Shown: piece after piece, positions 56,657 to 64,000 of the stretch | Position numbering within the stretch: position 1 is the stretch's first letter | Layout of the letters: each line of letters starts with the position of its first letter | Source: Advenella kashmirensis WT001 | Lineage (GTDB): Bacteria; Pseudomonadota; Gammaproteobacteria; Burkholderiales; Burkholderiaceae_B | Reading direction: 5' to 3' | NCBI RefSeq assembly: GCF_000219915.2 | Contig: NC_017964.1 | Location: forward strand, 2,418,001-2,482,000 | Length of the DNA stretch: 64,000 nt | Program-made: the position numbers and the translations under genes | The notes under the pieces: generated by a model | Seen by the model: only the letters and a program-made list of their open reading frames with translations | Databases searched by the model: none | What the model was told of the DNA's origin: nothing

Positions 56657-57325
56657 TTAGAGCTGCACTGGCCAGTGCAGCTTGTCTACTTCGGACAGCG
56701 CCAGCATAAAAGAACGCATTTTTCCGGCGCTTTTTTCGCCAGGCGCAATTTCAATGCCGCTACTCAAATCTACCGCGTAAGGACGATAGCTGCTCACCAG
56801 CGCTGCAATATTGGATGCGTTCAGGCCGCCGGCAATGATTATTTTGTGCGCCGGCAGGATCTGCCTGGCTTGCGACAGCAAACCAATATCAAACGAAATA
56901 CCCGCGCCACCATAAGCGGGCGAATAGGCATCAAATAGAAACGCCCGGGCGCTCGGATAGTCACTGACCGCCGTGGCGATCTCCTCTGGGGAGGTCAGCC
57001 CTGGAGCACCAACTCTGATGGCCCGGATATAGGGATAGGAAAACTGCTCACAGAAAGCGCCCGTCTCATCACCGTGAAACTGTATGAAATCCGGGGCCAC
57101 CGTACCCATGATTTGTTCGATGGATTGCACATCGGCATTGACGGTCAGGGTGACGGCATTGACAAACGCAGGCACCGTGCGACGCAACGCCGCCGCCTGT
57201 GCCAGGGGCACATAACGTTTGCTCTTCTCGTAGAGCACCAGTCCGATGGCATCAGCTCCGGCGGCAACCGCATCGTGTATATCTTTTTCTGATGATAGTC
57301 CACAGAATTTAACGCGGGTTCTCAT
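56657..57325 (-). CDS. trpF: Phosphoribosylanthranilate isomerase
   Basis: A 222-residue TIM-barrel enzyme for the third step of tryptophan synthesis (PRA to CdRP). It has the family N-terminus TRVKFCGLSSEKDIHDAVAA with the catalytic Cys, GADAIGLVLYEKSKRYV, QFHGDETGAF and the C-terminal phosphate loop AVDLSSGIEIAPGEKS. I take ATG 57325 because GGGA lies six bases before it; an ATG at 57337 immediately follows the T-run of a terminator. No trpB or trpA is seen downstream in this window. Confidence 0.93.
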   Translation of the reverse strand: MRTRVKFCGLSSEKDIHDAVAAGADAIGLVLYEKSKRYVPLAQAAALRRTVPAFVNAVTLTVNADVQSIEQIMGTVAPDFIQFHGDETGAFCEQFSYPYIRAIRVGAPGLTSPEEIATAVSDYPSARAFLFDAYSPAYGGAGISFDIGLLSQARQILPAHKIIIAGGLNASNIAALVSSYRPYAVDLSSGIEIAPGEKSAGKMRSFMLALSEVDKLHWPVQL

Positions 57326-57342
57326 TTTCAGTCCCATAAAAA

Positions 57343-57371
57343 AACCCCGGCAAAAAAGATGCCAGGGTTTT
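57343..57371 (-). terminator. Rho-independent terminator of the TRAP operon
   Basis: On the minus strand ACCCTGGCA-TCTTTTT-TGCCGGGGT is followed by TTTTTTT. It lies between the end of dctM and the trpF start, so it stops transcription of the TRAP genes just before trpF. The T-run abuts the trpF leader, which means trpF must have its own promoter inside or near this hairpin, or be read through. Confidence 0.9.
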
Positions 57372-57461
57372 GAGTTTAACGAAATTTCAGGAACAATACC
57401 CTGAAAATACCGTTACCGGCGCGCCCGAGCAGGAAAAAATCGCCCCTGCCCCGGCAAGCCC

Positions 57462-59166
57462 TTATTTGAATGCGTTAGCCGGATCGTCGTATGCGTCGCT
57501 GGAACTGCCTTCACTCTTGTCAGCGCCGCTATCGGACCCGTAAGGTCAGTACCGTAGGAGTTGCCGGTGTCAAACGTAACCTGACTCGGATCAATACCGG
57601 TACCGGTGCCCTTGTAATGCATGACCATGCCCGGGAATGCCATGACCGATGCCACCATCAGCAACTGAATGACAATGAACGGGATGGAACCCTTGTAGAT
57701 CTCGCCGGTCGTTACCCGCTTGATCGGCTTGCCGGTAACTCTGTCGGTGTAGTCGTGCTTGGGAGCAACCGAGCGCAGGTAAAACAAGGCAAAACCAAAC
57801 GGTGGGTGCATGAAGGAGGTTTGCATGTTGACCGCCAGCAATACACCGAACCAGATCAGGTCGATACCCATCTTGTCGGCCACCGGACCCAGCAAGGGCA
57901 CGATAATAAAGGCCAATTCAAAGAAGTCCAGGAAAAACGCCAACAGGAACGTGGCCACGCTGACAACGATCAGAAAGCCGATCTCTCCACCAGGCAGAGA
58001 GGCAAACAGGCCCTCTACCCAGTGTTGACCACCAAACCCGGTAAAGGTCAGTGTAAAGATGGTTGAACCCACCAGAATGAAGACGACAAAGCTGGTCAGT
58101 TTGGTGGTGGTGTCCATCGCCTGCTTGAGCAGCGACAGCGTCAGGCGGCCGCGGATCAGCGCCATGATAATGGCGCCAACCGCCCCCATGGCGCCACCTT
58201 CGGTCGGTGTGGCCACGCCAATGAAAATAGTGCCCAACACCAGGAAGATCAAAAATAGCGGCGGCACCATCACGAAAACCACCCGCTCGGCAATCTGCGA
58301 TAGCATTTTCAGCCGCAGCAGCTTGTTCAGGCCAGCGATCGCAAATGCAATAACGCCCCATAGCAACAGATTCAGAACGATGGCTTCATCGGCTGCGCTT
58401 TTTCTGATAGAAACATACGTCCCAACAACCAGGCCCCGATGCTGGCAATAACGACCAGCACCACCAGTGAAGGCAGACCATTGCTGCCATTGGGCTCGCG
58501 ATAGACTCGGGCTTCCGGCGGCAAGGCCGGTGCGTATGACGGCTTGATCAGCGAAGCCACCACCACATACAAGATGTAGGCACCTGCCAGAATAAAACCA
58601 GGAATCATGGCGCCGCGATACATATCGCCAATGGAACGGCCCAGTTGATCGGCCAGGATAATGAGTACCAATGAAGGCGGAATGATTTGTGACAGCGTGC
58701 CCGAGGCCGCAATCACACCAGTTGCCAGCTTGCGGTCATAGCCGTAACGCAGCATGATCGGCAGTGAAATCAGGCCCATGGAGATAACCGAAGCCGACAC
58801 CACGCCGGTAGTGGCTGCCAGCATGGCACCCACAAACACGACTGCGATAGCCAACCCACCGCGAATCGGTCCGAACAACTGACCGATGGTCTCCAGCAAA
58901 TCCTCGGCCATGCCCGATCGCTCCAGAATCAGGCCCATGAGGGTAAAGAATGGCACAGCCAGCAACGAATCGTTCTGCACGATCCCGAACACCCGGTCTG
59001 GCAATGCCTGCAGAAACGGGAACGTAAATTCGCCAAAGGCAATACCCAGCAACGCGTAAAGAATACCGTTAGCAGCAAGCGAGAAGGCAACCGGAAAGCC
59101 CAGCAGCAAAAAGCAGATCAATGTCAGGAACATGATCGGCGGCATATTTTGAATTAAGAACTCCAT
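57462..59166 (-). CDS. dctM: TRAP transporter large membrane subunit DctM, two frameshifts
   Basis: Large permease subunit with about 12-14 membrane segments. The first part starts MEFLIQNMPPIMFLTLICFL and includes GLILERSGMAEDLLETIGQL and FVGAMLAATTGVVSASVISM; the second has GTIFIGVATPTEGGAMGAVG and NMQTSFMHPPFGFALFYLRS. Two repairs are needed: one base at ~58396 (KAADEAIVLNLLLWGV) and one at 57537-57539 (LTGSDSGADKSEGSSSD, ending at 57462). Total ~565 residues, the long mannitol/chloroaromatic-type DctM. It works with the small subunit and receptor upstream. Confidence 0.9.
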
Positions 59167-59168
59167 GC

Positions 59169-59783
59169 TTAGTTACCCGCCTGCAGTGATTGTTGTCGTT
59201 TCAGTTCCGCTTCTGCCGCAATTTCTTCGGCCAGCAGCTCTTCCGCTGTTTTTCCGCCCAAAGGCGCCAGGGGATCGGGACCTTTTCCACTGAGATAAGC
59301 CACGCATTTGATCAGATGAGAGATACCCGCCAGCACCAGTAACGAGAAGCCGATAGGAATCAGCAACTTGACTGGCCAGCGCACCAGCCCACCGGCATTG
59401 GAAGATTGTTCGTTGGTCTCGAACGACAGCATGAAAAAGGGCCAGGACAGATAAATGAGCAACAGGCAGGCCGGTAACATGAAGAACAGCACGCCTACAG
59501 TCTCAATAATGATCTGAGTTCGCTTGGACAGACGCTGTGAAATAATATCCACGCGTACATGTTCATTCTTAAGAAAGGTATAGCCGGCCGCGAGCAGAAA
59601 AATCGCGCCAAACAAATACCATTGGATTTCCAGCCAGCCATTGGAACTGTAATGAAATACTTTGCGCACCACCGCGTTTGCAGCGCTGATCAGCACCACA
59701 ACCAATGTGAGCCAGATCACAACGCGGCCGACCGCAGTCATGAGCGCGTCAATAGCCCGGGAAAGAGTGAAGAGAAACTTCAT
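59169..59783 (-). CDS. dctQ: TRAP transporter small membrane subunit DctQ
   Basis: A 204-residue protein with four membrane segments (RVVIWLTLVVVLISAANAVV, WYLFGAIFLLAAGYTFL, IETVGVLFFMLPACLLLIYL, LLIPIGFSLLVLAGISHLIK) and a charged C-terminal tail (ELLAEEIAAEAELKRQQSLQ). Start 59783 (MKFLFTLSRAID) is chosen; the frame from 59876 is longer than needed. Two bases separate it from dctM, so the two are translated together. DctQ anchors the receptor to the transporter. Confidence 0.9.
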   Translation of the reverse strand: MKFLFTLSRAIDALMTAVGRVVIWLTLVVVLISAANAVVRKVFHYSSNGWLEIQWYLFGAIFLLAAGYTFLKNEHVRVDIISQRLSKRTQIIIETVGVLFFMLPACLLLIYLSWPFFMLSFETNEQSSNAGGLVRWPVKLLIPIGFSLLVLAGISHLIKCVAYLSGKGPDPLAPLGGKTAEELLAEEIAAEAELKRQQSLQAGN

Positions 59784-59898
59784 TTGCTTTCGCACCAAAA
59801 ATAGGAAAAAAGAAGAGAAACAGCATATGCCTGTTTTGCCGGCCCATTTGACCCTGAGGGCAAAAATAGCCTGCAAAACAGGATTTTACATGGTGTTT

Positions 59899-60999
59899 TT
59901 ATTTTTTGTTTCTCAATGCGTCCAGCATGAATGCATCGTAGCTGAACTCGGCGACCCCGAACCAGGGGTAAACGTCATTGCGGAATGCCATATAGTCGTC
60001 ATGGATTTTCTTGAACAGCGGGTCTTTTGCAGACAGCTCTTCATACACCTTGGTCGCTTCGGCGAACGAGGCATCAAGCACAGCCTTGGGAAACCGCTTC
60101 AGAACACCGCCACCGGCGATCAGACGACGCAATGCACCGGGATTCTTGGCATCATACGTGCCGATCATTTCTTCGGTTGCCAGCGCACTGGCCTGCATAA
60201 TGGCAGCCTGATAGTGTTTAGGCAGTTTCTCGTACTCGCCGTCATTAACGTATAGCGATACCTGAAAGCCGCCCTCCCACCAGCCCGGATAATAATAGTA
60301 CTTCGCAACTTTGTTAAAACCCAGTTTTTCATCGTCATAGGGGCCAATCCATTCGGCTGCGTCAATGGTGCCTTTTTCCAGCGAGGGATAAATATCGCCG
60401 CCCGCGACCTGTTGCGGAATCACGCCCAGGCGTGAAAGCACGGCGCCGGCAAAGGCGCTGCAACGCATTTTCAGACCCTTGAGGTCCTCTACGCTATTGA
60501 TTTCCTTGCGGAACCAGCCACCCATTTGCGTGCCGGTATGGCCGCAAGGAAAGTTGACGATATTGAATTTTTTGTACACTTCACGGGTCAGTGCAAGACC
60601 GTTGCCAGCCCGCATCCAGGCATTGTACTGGCGCGTATTCAGGCCAAACGGCACTGCTGCGTCAAAACTGAGGGCAGGATCCTTCCCGTAATAATAATAA
60701 GCCGCGCTATGACCACATTGCACCGTATTGTTCTGGACCGCATCCAGCACTTGCAGCGCAGGAACCACTTCTCCTGCATGATGGACACTGACTTTGAACT
60801 TGCCATCTGTCGCTTCGGCCAGATGTTTGGCAAAATTGACGCTGCCGTTATAGATCGCATCGGCACTGGTTGGAAAGCTCGAAGCCAGACGCCAGCTGAT
60901 CGTGGGTGCGTCTTGCGCAAAAACGGGCGATGCCAATACGGCACCCCCCGTTGCGGCAACACCGGCGGTGGCCTGCTTGAGGAAGGAACGACGTTTCAT
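59899..60999 (-). CDS. dctP: TRAP transporter substrate-binding protein DctP (TakP-like)
   Basis: A 366-residue periplasmic receptor with a Tat-type signal (MKRRSFLKQATAGVAATG, cleavage after PVFAQ). Segments such as TISWRLASSFPTSADAIYNG, YYYYGKDPALSFDAAVPF, GGWFRKEINSVEDLKGLKMR and AAEWIGPYDDEKLGFNKVAK match the TakP branch that binds 2-oxo acids. ATG 60999 has GGAG nine bases before it. First gene of the dctP-dctQ-dctM operon. Confidence 0.93.
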   Translation of the reverse strand: MKRRSFLKQATAGVAATGGAVLASPVFAQDAPTISWRLASSFPTSADAIYNGSVNFAKHLAEATDGKFKVSVHHAGEVVPALQVLDAVQNNTVQCGHSAAYYYYGKDPALSFDAAVPFGLNTRQYNAWMRAGNGLALTREVYKKFNIVNFPCGHTGTQMGGWFRKEINSVEDLKGLKMRCSAFAGAVLSRLGVIPQQVAGGDIYPSLEKGTIDAAEWIGPYDDEKLGFNKVAKYYYYPGWWEGGFQVSLYVNDGEYEKLPKHYQAAIMQASALATEEMIGTYDAKNPGALRRLIAGGGVLKRFPKAVLDASFAEATKVYEELSAKDPLFKKIHDDYMAFRNDVYPWFGVAEFSYDAFMLDALRNKK

Positions 61000-61498
61000 C
61001 GTTGATGTCTCCAATGGGTATTGTGAGTAAGAGGGAAGCGAAACTTTTGGTTACCGGGGCATGCTACAGGAATTATTATTTTTTTACCCTCAAGAATTAC
61101 CCTTATTTCCCAGGGAAAACCGGCCATTTTAAATGCAACGAGTCTCCCTGGCAGCCCACAGAATCCCCGTTTTTTCTATCTTTATTACATATGAAATAAT
61201 TTTATGACGGCCAGGCAGATTGGTCGTTGTGCCTGTTTCAGTCTGTTTTTTGTTTGTTGTTTTTATTACAAAATGCAAAAGGTTTCCCCACTGCAAGGGT
61301 AAAAACAGAGACAAGCGAGAGTGCAGGCATGCTGAACAGCCGCTGACGTGCAGCGTGCGCACTGTTACCGGGATTATGCAGATCATGCTGGGTTCGGCAA
61401 AGCTGACGGTGTCGCCCATGAATGCATGCTGGAGCCAGCAATCGCACTTGAGCCTGAGCCTTGCGTTAGGTTGCGTTGCCCAGATTGCCCGCTCAGGC

Positions 61499-62366
61499 TC
61501 AAACAGCAGCGCCTCGATCGGCCTGCTCAGGTCGAAGGCGTCAAATTGCTCCAGGCCGAAATGGGCGGGATAGCTGGCCTGGGCAAAATACAACCCATCG
61601 GCCATGAAGGTAGGTGCCGCCACCTTGCGATCACGCGCAGCCATCACCTGTGGCATCCAGTCTGGCCGATAGCGGCCCTTGCCGACATACAGCAGGCACC
61701 CCAGAATATTACGCACCATGTGATGCAAAAATGCGTTGGCCCTGAAGGTGAAAACAAAAAATGCGCCCTGCTGGACGATATTGAGATGCTCAATGGTGCG
61801 AACCGGACTGGAAGCCTGGCATTGCGACGAACGAAAGCTGCTGAAATCATGCTCGCCAACCAGATACTGTGCGGCCAGTTGCATGGCGCTCAGATCAAGT
61901 GGATGAAAATCCCAGCCTGCCCGTCCATGCCAGTGCGGAGACATGATACGCTCGTTTCTGAGCAGATAGACATAGCTGCGGGACGTCGCGGAAAAACGCG
62001 CGTGAAACTCGGCGGGCATTTCCTTCGCCCAGCGCACGGTAATATCGGGTGGCAGATGGGCATTGACTCCCCTGACCCAGGACTCCATGCGCCTGTGAAT
62101 GGCAGTATTAATGTGCACTACCTGGCTCGCGCATGAACGCCCGTGTCGGTACGGCCTGCGCAGATGGTGGGCGTTGCCTCGCAAGTAAATGCCGCCAGCG
62201 CCTTTTCCAGCATGTCCTGGACAGTACGCCCGCCCGGCTGTGTCTGCCAGCCCAGATACGACTTACCATTGTAGGCAATGCCCAGCGCAATACGTCTGGA
62301 CACAGGCTCGCCGACCTGGGTGGCTTGCTGCTCAGGAACGGGTTGATGCGTCGGAGTCAGGTGCAT
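61499..62366 (-). CDS. truA: tRNA pseudouridine synthase TruA, frameshifted
   Basis: Pseudouridine synthase for positions 38-40 of tRNA. The start at 62366 ([14 protein letters not shown]) leads to [20 protein letters not shown] and [11 protein letters not shown] with the catalytic Asp; then one base is missing near 62128 and the frame continues [50 protein letters not shown]. The end is uncertain: the unrepaired frame runs far downstream to 61129 with residues unlike TruA. Adding a base near 61520 would end it at 61499 ([11 protein letters not shown]), a normal length of ~290; I use that, at low certainty. Confidence 0.85.
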
Positions 62367-62547
62367 CAAGATCCAGATTGATGGATTTGAGTTTCTGCTG
62401 GAACGCATCATAGCCCGGCCCCGTTGGGGTCCGGGATTTCTGGCGCTGATCATACCGCTGCATGATGAACAGGCCCACGACGATGACGCCTAATACTCCA
62501 AGCAGCCAGAACGAAATGTAATTCGCTATCCAGGTGGGCAGTTCCAT
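62332..62547 (-). CDS. Small membrane protein between asd and truA (possible FimV-like remnant)
   Basis: A 71-residue protein ([20 protein letters not shown] ... [20 protein letters not shown]), one membrane segment followed by a soluble tail ([17 protein letters not shown]). In related genera a large FimV-like pilus assembly protein lies between asd and truA; the single membrane segment and the LDLD tail recall one piece of FimV, but the rest is missing. It overlaps the truA start by 35 bases. Function unknown. Confidence 0.6.
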   Translation of the reverse strand: MELPTWIANYISFWLLGVLGVIVVGLFIMQRYDQRQKSRTPTGPGYDAFQQKLKSINLDLDAPDSDASTRS

Positions 62548-62549
62548 GA

Positions 62550-63679
62550 TTACAGCTCTCCGACGCTGATACGCAACATGCGGCGCAACGGCTCTGCCGC
62601 GCCCCACAACAATTGGTCGCCCACTGTGAATGCACTCAGGTACTCCGGTCCCATGGACATTTTGCGCAGACGCCCGACCGGGATATCCAATGTGCCGGTT
62701 GTGGCCACCGGAGTCAGATCCTGCATGGTTTCGTCACGGGTGTTGGGAATGACTTTAGCCCATTGCGTGCCTTCCTTGAGCATGTCGCTGATTTCGTCAA
62801 TGGACACATCTTTTTTCAGCTTGATTGTGAGTGCCTGGCTGTGACAGCGCATGGCGCCGATACGCACGCACAAGCCGTCAATGGGAATGGGTGCGCTGCC
62901 AAAGCCTTCACCACGGCCCAGAATTTTATTGGTTTCGGCTTCGGCTTTCCACTCTTCACGGGATTGCCCATTGCCCAGGTCCTTGTCGATCCAGGGGATC
63001 AGGCTGCCCCCTAGCGGCACGCCGAACATATCGCGCGGCAATGCAGGATCCTGCTGTTTTGCCAGCACCTGGCGGTCGATCTCAAGAATAGCAGAGGCAG
63101 GATCGTCCAGCAGCGGTTTGACAGCTGCATTCAGCTGACCAAATTGGGTAAGCAGCTCGCGCATATGCTGGGCGCCGCCACCTGAAGCCGCCTGGTAGGT
63201 CATGCTGGTCATCCAGTCGACCAGATCGTGCTTGAATAGACCTGCCAGCCCCATGAGCATGCAGCTGACGGTACAGTTGCCGCCGACAAAATCGCGCACG
63301 CCTTTGCCAATGGCCGCATCGATCACATTACGGTTGACCGGATCCAGCACAATGATGGCATTGTCTTTCATGCGCAGGGTACTGGCCGCATCAATCCAGA
63401 TCCCGTCCCAGCCGGCATCGCGCAATTTGCCATGTACCTGGGTGGTATAGTCGCCCCCTGGGCGGTCACAATAATAGGCAGCTTCTTCAGTGCGTCAATG
63501 TCATGGGCATCCTGCAACGGTGCAGCACCCTCGGCCCACGCAGGCGCCTTGCCGCCGGCATTGCTGGTTGAAAAAAAGACCGGATTGATAAAGGCAAAAT
63601 CGCCCTCATCGCGCATACGCTGCATAAGGACGGAACCCACCATTCCGCGCCATCCGACAAAACCCACTGACTGTGACAT
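62550..63679 (-). CDS. asd: Aspartate-semialdehyde dehydrogenase, one frameshift
   Basis: A ~376-residue enzyme that makes aspartate-4-semialdehyde, the branch point to lysine, methionine and threonine. The NADP-binding N-terminus is [19 protein letters not shown]. The frame breaks in the five-C run 63454-63458; adding one base restores [20 protein letters not shown]. Downstream it has [13 protein letters not shown] with the catalytic cysteine, [16 protein letters not shown] with the catalytic His, and ends at 62550. It supplies the DAP branch genes found at 50-53 kb. leuB lies upstream. Confidence 0.94.
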
Positions 63680-63825
63680 GATTCTTTACCTGATTCTGTG
63701 AAGCTGAAAAAATTGATTTGCTGATAACGGTAGCCAATATAACGGCCTGCATACAACTGCAATAGCGGATGCGCGCAGCCCTGTGCGCCATCCGCCATTA
63801 TAAGTGACTGAATTTTATAACTATA

Positions 63826-64000
63826 TCAGTTTAATGCCTGCAATACGGCATCACCCATTTGAGAAGTGGAAACTTTTGTGGTGCCTGCCTCGAAAATGTC
63901 GGCTGTACGCAACCCCTGCTCCAGCACGGCCTTTACGGCATTTTCCACGCGGTCGGCCGCGGCAGCCTCATTCAACGAATAACGCAGCATCATGGCGGCA
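63826..64000 (-). CDS. leuB: 3-isopropylmalate dehydrogenase, C-terminal end
   Basis: The minus strand reads [20 protein letters not shown], then [20 protein letters not shown] and [12 protein letters not shown] with a stop at 63826, the C-terminus of LeuB (leucine synthesis). The 5' part lies beyond base 64000. leuB-asd is the order seen in related genera. Confidence 0.92.
   Translation of the reverse strand, partial: AAMMLRYSLNEAAAADRVENAVKAVLEQGLRTADIFEAGTTKVSTSQMGDAVLQALN

Overview
This window looks like a chromosome segment of a betaproteobacterium in the family Alcaligenaceae. The evidence is several Bug/TctC-type solute receptors, Bordetella-like housekeeping blocks (dapC-dapD-dapE-prmB; leuB-asd-truA-trpF), a TRAP dicarboxylate-type transporter and two Gram-negative trimeric porins. 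The moderate GC content and an orphan SoxB-like protein would suit a genus such as Advenella, but that is inference.

Layout. 1-34 kb is a metabolic and transport region: a Bug receptor with a gamma-glutamyltransferase-like enzyme, a universal stress protein behind an FNR-type box, a GST/PNPOx/SnoaL operon divergent from a LysR gene, an MDR oxidoreductase behind a palindromic operator, and an orphan SoxB-like protein that has lost its metal ligands. It continues with MFS and EamA exporters, alkB, a block of two Bug receptors, an HMG-CoA-lyase-like enzyme and a CaiB-type CoA transferase with LysR and MmyB-type regulators, mgtC, cysK, an exported argininosuccinate-lyase-like protein, two porins and an enolase-superfamily enzyme.

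34.3-49.5 kb is a defective prophage or genomic island in tRNA-Leu(UAG). It is bounded by an 86-bp direct repeat (45 bp identical) covering the tRNA 3' end. Left to right it holds an excisionase-like gene, small early genes, a 5'-truncated cytosine methyltransferase, an abrupt junction to a 5'-truncated tail gene, a lysis cassette with nested Rz/Rz1, three Hint (hedgehog/intein) domain genes, an HMCES-like gene without its N-terminal Cys, an Rz/Rz1 remnant, a LysR/LysE cargo pair and a tyrosine integrase. Repressor, replication, terminase, capsid and most tail genes are absent. The Hint array is the best candidate for an undescribed system.

49.5-64 kb is housekeeping: the succinylase branch of lysine/DAP synthesis, prmB, a YheS-type ABC-F ATPase, trpF, a three-gene TRAP transporter, truA, a small membrane protein, asd and the 3' end of leuB.

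A striking property of the whole window is that about twenty otherwise normal genes, including asd, truA, dctM and alkB, are broken by single-base frameshifts. All can be repaired by adding one base, often in a short homopolymer run. This pattern fits systematic undercalling in the consensus better than true gene decay. I therefore annotate these as one gene each and give the repair point.
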